From: Cryomorphaceae bacterium
GTDB taxonomy: Bacteria; Bacteroidota; Bacteroidia; Flavobacteriales_D; Sanyastnellaceae
Length of the DNA stretch: 64,000 bases
Direction: 5' to 3'
NCBI GenBank assembly: GCA_016124575.1
Contig: WGNM01000005.1
Location: forward strand, 146,118 to 210,117
Shown here: positions 25,585 to 34,515 of the stretch, piece by piece
Position numbering within the stretch: position 1 is the stretch's first letter
How the letters are laid out: each line of letters starts with the position of its first letter
Translations under genes and position numbers: made by a program
Notes under the pieces: generated by a model
What the model saw: the letters and a program-made list of their open reading frames with translations, nothing else
The model's database searches: none
What the model was told of the DNA's origin: nothing

Positions 25585-25605
25585 CAGCCCCGAAATAAGA
25601 AGCAA

Positions 25606-25860
25606 ATGAAAAAAGACATTCATCCAGATAGCTACCGTCTAGTAGTATTTAAAGACGTTTCAAACGATTTTATGTTCCTTGGTAAGTCTACCGCAGACAC
25701 CAGAGAAACTGTTGTTTTCGACGATGGAAATGAATATCCAGTTGTGAAGTTGGAAATCAGCAGCGAGTCTCACCCGTTCTTTACTGGTAAAGTTCAGTTC
25801 GTTGATACTGCTGGTCGTATCGACAAGTTCAACAACAAGTACAACAAGTGGAAGAAATAA
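25606..25860 (+). CDS. rpmE2: 50S ribosomal protein L31, type B
   Basis: The 84-residue protein is type-B L31 (opening [22 protein letters not shown], then [26 protein letters not shown]). It lacks the zinc-binding Cys motif of type A, as expected for this form. It sits on the large ribosomal subunit near the central protuberance. The start is set by the promoter box just upstream. Codon use is biased as in highly expressed genes. Confidence 0.97.
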   Translation: MKKDIHPDSYRLVVFKDVSNDFMFLGKSTADTRETVVFDDGNEYPVVKLEISSESHPFFTGKVQFVDTAGRIDKFNNKYNKWKK

Positions 25861-25881
25861 GGTTCTAAACCTTTTCGAAAT

Positions 25882-25909
25882 AAAAAAACCCGGTCATGCC
25901 GGGTTTTTT
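25882..25909. terminator. Bidirectional terminator between rpmE2 and ribBA
   Basis: A-tract, stem CCCGG/CCGGG around loop TCATG, and a T-tract of six form a symmetric terminator between two convergent genes. Confidence 0.92.
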
Positions 25910-25926
25910 GTTTTACAAACTTTTGA

Positions 25927-27051
25927 TCACTCTCCGAGTGGAATAACGTCTTCTATTTTCAATCCATAAACGGTTTCTCCATGCACGCGGTTTGGGGTAT
26001 TCGACAACAATTGCATACGGTGCACTCCCAAATCTCTCAGTATCTGAGCGCCAATTCCGTAGTCTTTGTTGTCCATGCGCATGCTGTTAGCATACTCTGC
26101 CGAATTTTTCATTTTGTTGTAAGCTTCCAACTCGTCAAGCAATCCACTTCCAGAGCGTAGCTTGTTGATGTAAACCACTACGCCTTTTCCATTCTTCTCT
26201 ATGTGTTGCATGGCTTGTCGCAACTGCTTTCCTTTGCCGAAATTCAATGCGTTGAAGATGTCGCCAACCATGCTGCTTGAGTGAACGCGAACAGGTATTA
26301 TTTCATCATCTTCCCATGTGCCTTTTACGAGGGCAATGTGCTCTGTGTCGTTGGTAACTTGCCGATATGCTATCAAGGTGAAATCGCCAAACTCAGTTTG
26401 CAAATCACATGAGATTTTACGCTCAATCAATGAGTCGTGTGCAAGGCGATAAGCAATCAAATCGGCGATGGAGACGATTTTTAAGTCGAATTTTTGAGCG
26501 ATGTCCAACAACTGTGGCAGGCGCGCCATGGTGCCGTCTTCATTCATGATCTCAACAATTACTCCCGCTGGCTCAAAACCTGCCAAACGAGCGAAGTCTA
26601 TGGCCGCTTCAGTATGTCCGGCACGTCGTAAAACGCCTCCTTTTTTCGCCCGCAGTGGAAATATGTGGCCGGGCTTGCCGAGCTCTTCCGGACGAATCGT
26701 TGGATCTATAAGGGCAAGCACTGTTTTCGATCTGTCAGCAGCTGATATGCCGGTAGAACATCCATGTCCTACAAGGTCTATACTTACGGTAAATGGGGTC
26801 TCAAAGGCTGCGCTATTGCTCGTTACCATCAACTCCAATCCCAATTCATCACAGCGCGATTCTATGAGCGGGGCACAGATCAATCCGCGACCATGTGTGG
26901 CCATGAAATTGATGATGTCTGGCGTTACATTACGCGCTGCTGTTAAAAAATCGCCTTCGTTTTCGCGGTCCTCATCGTCTACTACAATGATTACTTCGCC
27001 GCGCTGAATCGCCGCAATGGCTGACTCTATTGTGTCCAATTGACCTTTCAT
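25927..27051 (-). CDS. ribB: RibBA: 3,4-dihydroxy-2-butanone-4-phosphate synthase with degenerate GTP cyclohydrolase II domain
   Basis: The first half (residues 1-205) is a complete DHBP synthase for riboflavin synthesis: VVDDEDRENEGDF, MATHGRGLICAPL, DRSKTV and RRAGHTEAAIDFARLAG. The second half has the GTP cyclohydrolase II fold, but the usual HSECLTGDxxxSLRCDCG zinc site reads HSSSMVGDIFNALNFGKG, so all three zinc cysteines are gone. Activity as cyclohydrolase II is therefore unlikely, and a second RibA should exist elsewhere. Degenerate second domains are known in flavobacterial RibBA proteins. It converges on rpmE2. Confidence 0.92.
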   Translation of the reverse strand: MKGQLDTIESAIAAIQRGEVIIVVDDEDRENEGDFLTAARNVTPDIINFMATHGRGLICAPLIESRCDELGLELMVTSNSAAFETPFTVSIDLVGHGCSTGISAADRSKTVLALIDPTIRPEELGKPGHIFPLRAKKGGVLRRAGHTEAAIDFARLAGFEPAGVIVEIMNEDGTMARLPQLLDIAQKFDLKIVSIADLIAYRLAHDSLIERKISCDLQTEFGDFTLIAYRQVTNDTEHIALVKGTWEDDEIIPVRVHSSSMVGDIFNALNFGKGKQLRQAMQHIEKNGKGVVVYINKLRSGSGLLDELEAYNKMKNSAEYANSMRMDNKDYGIGAQILRDLGVHRMQLLSNTPNRVHGETVYGLKIEDVIPLGE

Positions 27052-27166
27052 GCCGCAAAGGTACTCAACAGGCTTTGTTATTCCTCGATTTTCATGTCTG
27101 AGTTTAGATTCCTTAAGAAAAGTTGTGTGTGTCGCTGCATGGTAGGTCAGACGGGTGATTTTACAT

Positions 27167-27174
27167 TATCTTTG
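27167..27174 (+). promoter_or_regulatory. Candidate -7 promoter box of the def operon
   Basis: TATCTTTG matches TAnnTTTG perfectly and ends 20 nt before the def ATG. No clear TTG -33 box is at the right distance. Confidence 0.55.
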
Positions 27175-27194
27175 TGGCTTTATAATTTGTTACT

Positions 27195-27770
27195 ATGATC
27201 TTACCTATCGTAGCTTACGGTGATCCTGTTCTGAGAAAGAAGGGCGATGAGATTGATGAAGACTATCCCAATCTCGATAAGCTAATTGAAAATATGTTCG
27301 AAACGATGTATGATGCACATGGTGTTGGTCTCGCTGCTCCGCAGGTTGGTCTGCCAATTCGTCTGTTTATCGTTGATGCTGCCCCATTTGCTGAGGGTGA
27401 AGACGCTGATGAAGAATGTGCAGATTTCAAACGTGTTTTTATCAATCCTGTAATCTTCGAAGAATCAGGGGAGGAGTGGGAATTCGAAGAAGGTTGCCTG
27501 TCGATACCGAATATTCGCGAAGAGGTGTCCCGTAAGTCGGTTGTGAAAATCGAATACTACGATGAAAATTGGGATCTCTACGAAGAAGAATTGGATGGTA
27601 TTTTGGCGCGCATCGTTCAACACGAATACGACCACATTGAAGGTAAACTGTTCACAGATCGTATCTCGCCGTTGCGACGTACATTGCTGCAAGGTCGATT
27701 GTTAGACATTACCAAAGGAAATGTAGATGTTGCCTATAAAATGAAATTCCCGAAGTCGAAAAAAAGATGA
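27195..27770 (+). CDS. def: Peptide deformylase
   Basis: The 191-residue metalloenzyme removes the formyl group from new polypeptides at the ribosome. The three motifs are intact: GVGLAAPQVG (residues 43-52), EGCLS (99-103, metal ligand Cys101) and HEYDH (143-147). A short acidic insertion (EGEDADEECADFKR) before motif two is common in Bacteroidota. The stop overlaps the next start by 4 bp (ATGA), linking it to two small genes. Confidence 0.97.
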   Translation: MILPIVAYGDPVLRKKGDEIDEDYPNLDKLIENMFETMYDAHGVGLAAPQVGLPIRLFIVDAAPFAEGEDADEECADFKRVFINPVIFEESGEEWEFEEGCLSIPNIREEVSRKSVVKIEYYDENWDLYEEELDGILARIVQHEYDHIEGKLFTDRISPLRRTLLQGRLLDITKGNVDVAYKMKFPKSKKR

Positions 27771-28327
27771 GAAAATACGCTTTAATATTTTTCGTAATCA
27801 CCGCCGTGGCGGTAGCCTGCTCAACATCAAGTGACTCTAACGCTGTGGTGAACGTCGCCGCTGAAGAGAAGAAAGAAGTGATTGCGCAATTGGAAGCTAC
27901 CGTTGAGGCCGATTCTATGCGTATGGACTTCAATGCGCGAAAGCAGCTATTGAGTCGATATGCGGAATTTTCAAACGAGTTTCGCGACGAAGAACTGACT
28001 CCTGAATATCTTTTCCGAGCCGCAAAGTTGGCCGTTGAAATGGGGATGTCGAAACGCGCAATTGAATACCTAACCAATCTTCACGATGGTTTTCCAAAGT
28101 ATGAGCGTAAAATAGAAGCGGCTTTCTTGGTTGGTTTTATCTACGAAAACATGCTGAATGACCGGCCACTAGCTCAAAAAGCCTACGAGAAGGTGGTCGA
28201 ATTGTATCCAGAATCACCTTGGGCACAAGATGCAACAGCATCCATCAATTTGTTGTACCTCACTGATGAACAAAAGATTGAGAAGTTCATCCAGCAAAAC
28301 CAACAAGAAAACCAAAATCCATTATGA
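27767..28327 (+). CDS. Tetratricopeptide-like lipoprotein
   Basis: The 186-residue product has a lipoprotein signal (VAVACS, Cys18). The mature part consists of TPR-like helix pairs (YLFRAAKLAVEMGMSKRAIEYLTNLHDGFPKYERKIEAAFLVGFIYE type, and KAYEKVVELYPESPWAQDATASI). It may act as an envelope assembly factor in the manner of YfgC or BamD-like TPR lipoproteins, but this is inference. It overlaps def and the YbjQ gene by 4 bp each (ATGA), so it is translationally coupled. Confidence 0.82.
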   Translation: MRKYALIFFVITAVAVACSTSSDSNAVVNVAAEEKKEVIAQLEATVEADSMRMDFNARKQLLSRYAEFSNEFRDEELTPEYLFRAAKLAVEMGMSKRAIEYLTNLHDGFPKYERKIEAAFLVGFIYENMLNDRPLAQKAYEKVVELYPESPWAQDATASINLLYLTDEQKIEKFIQQNQQENQNPL

Positions 28328-28638
28328 TAATAGTTACAACTGAGGTCGTTCCAGGTAGGGAAATCGAAAAAGCACTGGGCGTAGCTCGCGGGTCTACCGT
28401 TCGCGCTAGAAATGTGGGTCGTGATATAGTGGCCTCCTTGAAGGGGTTGGTAGGTGGAGAAATAAAAGAGTACACAAAACTTTTGGCAGACTCTCGAGAG
28501 AGTGCTCTGCAACGAATGACCGATGATGCCAAAAAAATGGGCGCCGATGCTGTTGTAAATGTCCGTTTCGGGACAAGTGCTGTCATGCAAGGTGCTGCCG
28601 AAATACTCGCTTATGGCACTGCTGTGAAACTCAAATAA
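28324..28638 (+). CDS. YbjQ/UPF0145 family protein
   Basis: The 104-residue protein is a near-perfect match to the YbjQ family: opening IIVTTEVVPGREIEKALGVA, then RGSTVRARNVGRDI, GGEIKEYTKLLADSRESAL and DDAKKMGADAVVNVRF. The family forms pentamers and is sometimes listed as a putative heavy-metal-binding domain; its biological role is unknown. It is the last gene of the def operon, followed by a strong terminator. Confidence 0.92.
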   Translation: MIIVTTEVVPGREIEKALGVARGSTVRARNVGRDIVASLKGLVGGEIKEYTKLLADSRESALQRMTDDAKKMGADAVVNVRFGTSAVMQGAAEILAYGTAVKLK

Positions 28639-28661
28639 GCATCTGCTGAGTAAAAGATTTA

Positions 28662-28690
28662 ACGGAGACTTTGTGTCTCCGTTTTTTTTT
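28662..28690 (+). terminator. Intrinsic terminator of the def operon
   Basis: ACGGAGAC (28662-28669) pairs with GTCTCCGT (28675-28682), followed by an uninterrupted T-tract of nine. Confidence 0.93.
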
Positions 28691-28733
28691 AAACGAACCT
28701 TTCACCATTTTTGCGAACACAATATAAACAATC

Positions 28734-29804
28734 ATGTCAGCTAAATTCCGCCCAGGTGTGCTTTGGGGTCAAGAAGCACAAGACCTCTTTCGTTATGCCA
28801 ACGCCAATAATTTCGCACTTCCAGCTGTAAATGTTACGAGCACCAATACGTTGAATGCTGTTCTTGAAACGGCACGCGATGTAAACTCTCCTGTTATCAT
28901 CCAGTTCTCAAATGGAGGGGCCTCGTTTTATGCTGGAAAGGGACTAAGTAATGATAATCAACAATCGGCAATATTGGGCGGAATCTCAGGTGCTTTGCAT
29001 GTGCACACACTTGCAGAAGCTTACGGTGTACCTGTTATCTTACATACCGATCACTGCGCTAAAAAACTGCTTCCTTGGATAGATGGATTGCTGGATGAAG
29101 GGGAGAAGTACTTCGCTCAGTACGGACGTCCATTATACTCTTCACATATGCTCGATCTGAGTGAAGAACCAATCGAAGAAAATATAGAAGTATGCGCCCA
29201 TTATTTTGAACGCATGGCCAAAATGGGCATGATCATCGAAATAGAATTGGGTGTTACTGGGGGTGAAGAAGATGGTGTAGACAACTCGGATGTCGATTCA
29301 TCTCGTCTATATACACAACCAGAAGAGGTTGCTTTCGCGTGGGATACGCTGCGTAAAATCAGCGATAAATTTACAATCGCTGCGGCTTTTGGAAATGTAC
29401 ATGGTGTATATAAACCAGGCAATGTATCACTGAAGCCTGTTATCTTGAAGAACTCACAAGACTATATTCAGGATAAATTCAAAACGGAAGCAAATCCTGT
29501 AAACTTTGTCTTCCACGGTGGATCAGGATCAACGCCAGAAGAAATCCGCGAAGCAATCGAGTATGGTGCCATCAAAATGAATATCGATACCGATATGCAA
29601 TGGGCGTACATGGTGGGAATACGCGACTATATGGACAAAAATAAGGCGTATCTCCAATCGCAAATTGGGAACCCTGATGGTGCAGATAAACCAAATAAGA
29701 AAACGTACGATCCACGTGTGTGGCTCCGTGAAGGTGAAAAGGAGTTCAAAAAGCGTCTAACGCAAGCCTTTACTGATCTAAATTGCATCAATCGCAACGC
29801 CTAA
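28734..29804 (+). CDS. fbaA: Class II fructose-bisphosphate aldolase
   Basis: The 356-residue zinc enzyme interconverts fructose-1,6-bisphosphate with dihydroxyacetone phosphate and glyceraldehyde-3-phosphate. Class IIA features are clear: FALPAVNVTSTNTLNAVLETA, VPVILHTDHCAKKLLPWIDG (zinc ligand His and catalytic Asp), EIELGVTGGEEDGVDN, GNVHGVYKPGNV and VFHGGSGSTPEEI. Length is that of the long E. coli-type enzyme. It stands just before pgi, so two glycolytic genes are adjacent, although pgi has its own upstream signals. Confidence 0.97.
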   Translation: MSAKFRPGVLWGQEAQDLFRYANANNFALPAVNVTSTNTLNAVLETARDVNSPVIIQFSNGGASFYAGKGLSNDNQQSAILGGISGALHVHTLAEAYGVPVILHTDHCAKKLLPWIDGLLDEGEKYFAQYGRPLYSSHMLDLSEEPIEENIEVCAHYFERMAKMGMIIEIELGVTGGEEDGVDNSDVDSSRLYTQPEEVAFAWDTLRKISDKFTIAAAFGNVHGVYKPGNVSLKPVILKNSQDYIQDKFKTEANPVNFVFHGGSGSTPEEIREAIEYGAIKMNIDTDMQWAYMVGIRDYMDKNKAYLQSQIGNPDGADKPNKKTYDPRVWLREGEKEFKKRLTQAFTDLNCINRNA

Positions 29805-29864
29805 CGAGCAAAGTTTAATATATTCCCGCTGTTGCCTAAGCAAGGGTATGTTTTGTTAACTTTC

Positions 29865-29883
29865 GTAAGTGTATATTGTACAC
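29865..29883. promoter_or_regulatory. Candidate operator GTGTA-N5-TACAC upstream of pgi
   Basis: The 19-mer GTAAGTGTATATTGTACAC contains a perfect inverted repeat GTGTA-N5-TACAC. An almost identical 19-mer (one base different) lies before the sugar transporter gene at 34516-34534. It sits between a -7-like TAACTTTC (29857-29864) and the pgi ATG at 29897, so a bound protein could block transcription. Confidence 0.5.
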
Positions 29884-29896
29884 TAATTTGATTCTT

Positions 29897-31537
29897 ATGT
29901 TAAAACCTTTTCAAATCAACGAAGCTGAGGCCTCTGGTAAGCTGCGCGAGCTAGCTGATAAAATGATGAAAACGCATACGCGTGCTTTATTCCAAAGCGA
30001 TGCGCAGCGATTTGATCGTTTTCATCTGTCACCTGATGGCCTAACGTTCGACTATTCGAAGCAGCGAATCAACGAGGAGGTAATGAATGAGTTGGTGAAG
30101 TTGGCAGAAGAAGCTGATCTGAAAGGGGCCATTGAGTCGATGTTCACAGGTGAAAAGATAAATTTCACGGAAGATAGGGCTGTGCTGCACACTGCCCTTC
30201 GTGGCGATACTTCCAAGCCTTTGTTGCATGAAGGTAAGGACATTATGACCGATATCCAGTTGGTATTGGATCAGATGTCGGCATTCTCGAAAAACATCCT
30301 TTCGGGAGACTTTGCGGGGTTCACAGGGAAAAGATTCAAGCATGTCGTTAACATTGGTATCGGTGGGTCTGACCTCGGTCCGTTGATGGTTTGTGAAGCG
30401 CTTTCTGGCTTTAGTCAAGGCCTAAAAATGCACTTCGTATCGAATGTTGATGGTGCCGATCTTGCCAATGTCTTAGCCAATGTTCCGGCTGATGAAACGT
30501 TGTTCATTGTTGTTTCAAAGACGTTTACTACCCAAGAAACCCTGGCAAATGCGGCAGCTGCGAAAAATTGGCTGGTACAGTCACTCGGAAATGAGGCTGC
30601 TGTTGCTGATCACTTTGCTGCGGTTTCTACAAACATTCCGGCAGTGGAGAAGTTTGGTATCTCGGCGATGCGGACTTTCGGTTTCTGGGATTGGGTCGGA
30701 GGAAGGTACTCTTTGTGGGGCGCGGTAGGATTGAGTGTGATGCTGTCTGTAGGACCAGAAAACTTTAAAGACCTCCTGCGCGGTGCGCGCTATGCTGATG
30801 ACCATTTTAGAAATACCGACTTTAAAAAGAATGTTCCTGTCTTGATGGCTCTCTTAGGTATCTGGAATCGGAATTTCTTGAAAATGGCGAGCCACGCAGT
30901 GCTGCCATACAGCAATAACTTGCGACGCCTGCCAGCCTATCTGCAACAGGCCGATATGGAAAGTAACGGCAAATCGTCGGGTAGAGACGGTATGCGCGTG
31001 AAACATGAAACGGGACCAACGATATGGGGAGAACCAGGTACCAATGGACAACATGCTTTTTATCAATTGCTGCACCAAGGGACGGATATAATACCTGTCG
31101 ATTTTATTGCCTATATCACGCCGCTTTCAAGATTCACCGATCATCACAAAAAGTTACTTGCGAACTGTCTGGCCCAGTCTGAAGCTATGATGAACGGACG
31201 ATCAGCAGATGAAGTGAGAGCCATGCTTTCAAAACAAGGAATGAGCGAAAATCGCATCGATGAGATGCTGCAACACAAGGTGTTCGAAGGAAATCGTCCG
31301 AGTAACACTCTTCTTTTCGATGAATTAACCCCTTTTAGTGTCGGATGTCTTGTTTCTTTCTACGAAAATAAGATTTTCGTACAGGGAGTGATTTGGAATA
31401 TGTACTCATTTGATCAATGGGGTGTGGAGTTGGGAAAGGAACTCGCAATGCGCATCCTACCTGCAATTGAGGGTGGGGAAGTGCCTCCTTTGGATGGTTC
31501 AACTAACGGACTTCTGCAATTAATATTGCGATGTTGA
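29897..31537 (+). CDS. pgi: Glucose-6-phosphate isomerase
   Basis: Pgi interconverts glucose-6-phosphate and fructose-6-phosphate. The 546-residue protein has GIGGSDLGPLMVCEAL near residue 150, FIVVSKTFTTQETLANA, signature GGRYSLWGAVGLSVML, then EPGTNGQHAFYQLLHQGT and the closing NMYSFDQWGVELGKELA. The ATG at 29897 gives a normal N-terminus (MLKPFQINEAEA); an upstream ATG at 29876 overlaps the operator-like palindrome and is less likely. Confidence 0.96.
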   Translation: MLKPFQINEAEASGKLRELADKMMKTHTRALFQSDAQRFDRFHLSPDGLTFDYSKQRINEEVMNELVKLAEEADLKGAIESMFTGEKINFTEDRAVLHTALRGDTSKPLLHEGKDIMTDIQLVLDQMSAFSKNILSGDFAGFTGKRFKHVVNIGIGGSDLGPLMVCEALSGFSQGLKMHFVSNVDGADLANVLANVPADETLFIVVSKTFTTQETLANAAAAKNWLVQSLGNEAAVADHFAAVSTNIPAVEKFGISAMRTFGFWDWVGGRYSLWGAVGLSVMLSVGPENFKDLLRGARYADDHFRNTDFKKNVPVLMALLGIWNRNFLKMASHAVLPYSNNLRRLPAYLQQADMESNGKSSGRDGMRVKHETGPTIWGEPGTNGQHAFYQLLHQGTDIIPVDFIAYITPLSRFTDHHKKLLANCLAQSEAMMNGRSADEVRAMLSKQGMSENRIDEMLQHKVFEGNRPSNTLLFDELTPFSVGCLVSFYENKIFVQGVIWNMYSFDQWGVELGKELAMRILPAIEGGEVPPLDGSTNGLLQLILRC

Positions 31538-31550
31538 TGGGACAAAGAGT

Positions 31551-31580
31551 TTGAATATTGGTAAGGATTTCCTAACTTTG
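31551..31580 (+). promoter_or_regulatory. Flavobacterial-type promoter of the 940-aa repeat protein
   Basis: TTG at 31551 and TAACTTTG at 31573 are 19 nt apart. The gene start is 53 nt downstream, leaving a normal leader. Confidence 0.65.
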
Positions 31581-31633
31581 GAATATTCCCTTCGGGGAAA
31601 ACTGATTGGATTACCTTAACCAAAAGTGAACTC

Positions 31634-34456
31634 ATGAGATTTCTCTATGCTATTGCCTTGGCTTTCTTGGCTTTTTTTACACCTTCAATTTCTCGCGCTG
31701 ATTTTCTCGGAATTTCCGGTGAAGTTTATGCCGTAAATGGTGTTGCTGGTACTACAACGTATCGCATTTATGCAGATTTCGACAATGCTGCAGATCAATT
31801 GATAGCTATTTATGGTATCGATTATGATCCTCTAGAGATTTTGACAACCACTAGTTTTTTCCAACAAACTGTTGCAGGTGGTCCATTATCGACAAATATC
31901 AACACTGCTTTTTTCGGATTCTTTCCAGATGCAGAATTTGATTCGTGGTTTACGATAGGTCTTGATAACCAAACGGGTAACCAGCTTCAAACCATTGGCT
32001 TTAACTACGCCAATTTCGAGGCAGGTAACAGCTGGGTTGTAAACGATATCATAGGTGGTACTATATTTTCGCTTCCAGGTGAGGTGCAGAATTTACCAGT
32101 TGGCGGTAGAGTGCTAATGGCTCAGTTGACAACTTCTGGTGAGATAGATGTTCGCTTCAATATTCAATGGAGAAACAGTGCTCAAATGCCTACAAACACG
32201 CCTGATCTTATCCTTCACTTGCCTGAAGCGGCGCCAGGATGTACCGATCCAGATGCTTTGAACTACAATCCTGTAGCAACTGAAGACGATGGTTCATGTA
32301 CCTATCCTGCTCCTAGTTTCACGGGTTTGACATGGGAATTGGTGGCTGCAGATGTAACCCCTGGTTTCGATGCCTACCGCATCTATGCCAATTTCACAAA
32401 CCCTTTTGATCAACTGGTAGCAGTGTATGGTCAAGATGTGACTCCTCTTTCAATAACAACAACGGGTTCGTTCTTCCAAGACGGATTGGGTGGTTTTACG
32501 TCCAATGAAATTCTTCCTGCACTATACGGAGCTAGTCCTACTTTGATTTATGACTCATGGGTAACCATTGGTAGAGAAAGCGGCGCCAACGATCTTCAAA
32601 CGTTGAATGTTCCTAGCGCAACTTTCGAAAGTGGTGGCGATCTAATTGTGAATAGCGCTGCAGGTGGTGCATGGTTCGTTTTCCCTGATGTTGAACCAAC
32701 GGCTTTTCCTGATGGTAGCGGACGTGTTTTAGTCGCTCAGGTAACCACAGATGGTATCGTAGACGTGTTGTTAAACCTTCAATACCGCGCTCAAGATGGA
32801 ACAAACCCGCAAGAAGTAGGTTTGACTCTAACTTTCCCAGACATCGTTTTGGGTTGTACTGATCCAACAGCATGTAACTATAACAATGCTGCTACTGATG
32901 ATGATGGCTCTTGTATCCTTCCTGATGGATGCACTGATCCGCTAGCGTGTAACTACGATGCAGCAGCTCTTTGTGACGATGGCTCATGTAACCTCCCTGA
33001 TGGATGTACAAACTCAGCTGCTTGTAACTACGATGCAGCAGCGCTTTGTGATGATGGATCTTGTATCCTTCCTGATGGATGTACCGATCCAATCGCTTGC
33101 AACTACGACGCAGCAGCGCTGTGTGATGACGGTTCTTGTATCCTTCCTGATGGATGTACAAACCCAATCGCTTGTAACTACGATGCAGCAGCACTTTGTG
33201 ATGATGGTTCATGTGTGCTTCCAAATGGTTGTAACGACCAAGCGGCGTGTAACTTCGATCCTGCAGCAACGTGTAACGATGGCTCTTGTATCTACCCTGA
33301 CGGTTGTACAAACCCAATCGCTTGTAACTACGACGCAGCAGCGCTTTGTGATGACGGCTCTTGTATCCTTCCTGATGGATGTACAAACCCAATAGCTTGT
33401 AACTATGTTTCTACTGCCCTTTGTGATGATGGTTCTTGTGTGCTTCCAAATGGTTGTAACGACCAAGCAGCATGTAACTTCAATCCTGCAGCAACGTGTA
33501 ACGATGGCTCTTGTATCTACCCTGATGGATGTACAAACCCAATCGCTTGTAACTACGACGCAGCAGCACTGTGTGATGACGGTTCTTGTAACCTTCCTGA
33601 TGGTTGTACAAACCCTATAGCATGTAACTACGACGCAGCAGCGCTGTGTGATGATGGTTCATGTAACCTTCCTGATGGATGTACAAACCCTGCAGCTTGT
33701 AACTACGTTTCAACAGCACTTTGTGATAACGGTTCTTGTATCCTTCCTGATGGATGCACAAACCCAATCGCTTGTAACTACGACGCAGCAGCACTTTGTG
33801 ATGACGGCTCTTGTATCCTTCCTGATGGATGTACAAACCCTGCAGCGTGTAACTACGTTTCAACTGCACTTTGTGACAATGGAAGCTGTGAGTTCACTTC
33901 TTGCGCAGGTTGTACAAATCCTCTTGCCGATAACTACGATCCTGCCGCTACTATCGATGATGGTTCTTGTCTGCTAGCTGGTTGTACTTACCCGGCTGCT
34001 ACAAACTATGATCCTGCAGCAACAAGCGATGATGGTTCATGTACCTTCGATTGTATCTTCCCTGGTTGTACTGATCCAACTGCGATCAACTACAATGCTG
34101 CAGCAAATACGGATGATGGCTCATGTATCGCTCCAGTTCTCGGTTGTACAGATGCTTCAGCTGTTAACTTCAACGCTGCAGCAAACACAGATGATGGTTC
34201 TTGTATCGCTTCGGTATTCGGTTGTATTGATCCAACAGCTTTCAACTACAATGCTTCGGCAAACGTTGATAACGGTGGATGTATCGCTGTTCAACCTGGT
34301 TGCACTGACCCAGCCTTTGCGAACTACAATCCTTACGCTAACACCGACGATGGTTCATGTTTGGACCCTTGTCTTGGTGACCTTGATAACAACGGAAGCA
34401 TCTCGTCTAGTGACTTGCTGATCTTCTTGTCTGTATTCAATACATCATGTAACTAA
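31634..34456 (+). CDS. Very large secreted Cys-repeat protein with two N-terminal family domains and dockerin-like tail
   Basis: The 940-residue protein has a signal peptide (ending about SRA, residue 22). Two related domains follow (about 25-200 and 225-400), each with YRIYA(D/N)F, a (I/V)YGxD segment, DSWxTIG and VL(M/V)AQ(L/V)TT; these are diverged copies of the domain in the 53-64 kb paralogues. One GCTDP..DDGSC repeat lies between them and twenty more fill residues 407 to about 909. Fourteen of these are nearly identical 25-residue units with four Cys. The C-terminus is a dockerin-like segment (GDLDNNGSISSSDLLIFL) ending TSCN instead of a T9SS domain. It is probably an extracellular, disulphide- and calcium-stabilised surface protein. 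A strong terminator follows. Confidence 0.85.
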   Translation: MRFLYAIALAFLAFFTPSISRADFLGISGEVYAVNGVAGTTTYRIYADFDNAADQLIAIYGIDYDPLEILTTTSFFQQTVAGGPLSTNINTAFFGFFPDAEFDSWFTIGLDNQTGNQLQTIGFNYANFEAGNSWVVNDIIGGTIFSLPGEVQNLPVGGRVLMAQLTTSGEIDVRFNIQWRNSAQMPTNTPDLILHLPEAAPGCTDPDALNYNPVATEDDGSCTYPAPSFTGLTWELVAADVTPGFDAYRIYANFTNPFDQLVAVYGQDVTPLSITTTGSFFQDGLGGFTSNEILPALYGASPTLIYDSWVTIGRESGANDLQTLNVPSATFESGGDLIVNSAAGGAWFVFPDVEPTAFPDGSGRVLVAQVTTDGIVDVLLNLQYRAQDGTNPQEVGLTLTFPDIVLGCTDPTACNYNNAATDDDGSCILPDGCTDPLACNYDAAALCDDGSCNLPDGCTNSAACNYDAAALCDDGSCILPDGCTDPIACNYDAAALCDDGSCILPDGCTNPIACNYDAAALCDDGSCVLPNGCNDQAACNFDPAATCNDGSCIYPDGCTNPIACNYDAAALCDDGSCILPDGCTNPIACNYVSTALCDDGSCVLPNGCNDQAACNFNPAATCNDGSCIYPDGCTNPIACNYDAAALCDDGSCNLPDGCTNPIACNYDAAALCDDGSCNLPDGCTNPAACNYVSTALCDNGSCILPDGCTNPIACNYDAAALCDDGSCILPDGCTNPAACNYVSTALCDNGSCEFTSCAGCTNPLADNYDPAATIDDGSCLLAGCTYPAATNYDPAATSDDGSCTFDCIFPGCTDPTAINYNAAANTDDGSCIAPVLGCTDASAVNFNAAANTDDGSCIASVFGCIDPTAFNYNASANVDNGGCIAVQPGCTDPAFANYNPYANTDDGSCLDPCLGDLDNNGSISSSDLLIFLSVFNTSCN
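32852..33900 (+). repeat. Tandem 75-bp intragenic repeats (14 copies)
   Basis: Fourteen 75-bp units encode the 25-residue module GCTNPIACNYDAAAL-CDDGSC plus a four-residue linker such as ILPD. Units that begin GCNDQAACNF recur three units apart, each preceded by a unit ending VLPN, so a three-unit (225-bp) block was duplicated. Nucleotide identity is very high, a sign of recent expansion. Confidence 0.95.
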
Positions 34457-34478
34457 GTTTTAAATCAAAATCGAGAAG

Positions 34479-34507
34479 GAGGCTGCCATTGGCAGCCTCT
34501 TTTTTTT
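34479..34507 (+). terminator. Strong intrinsic terminator
   Basis: GAGGCTGCC and GGCAGCCTC form a 9-bp stem around a 3-nt loop, followed by eight T residues. Confidence 0.96.
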
Positions 34508-34515
34508 ACAGGTAT

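Noticed and set aside
32892-33869. Long open frames on the opposite strand and other frames within the Cys-repeat region
   Set aside because: They arise because the 75-bp repeat keeps frames open; their translations are low-complexity shadows.
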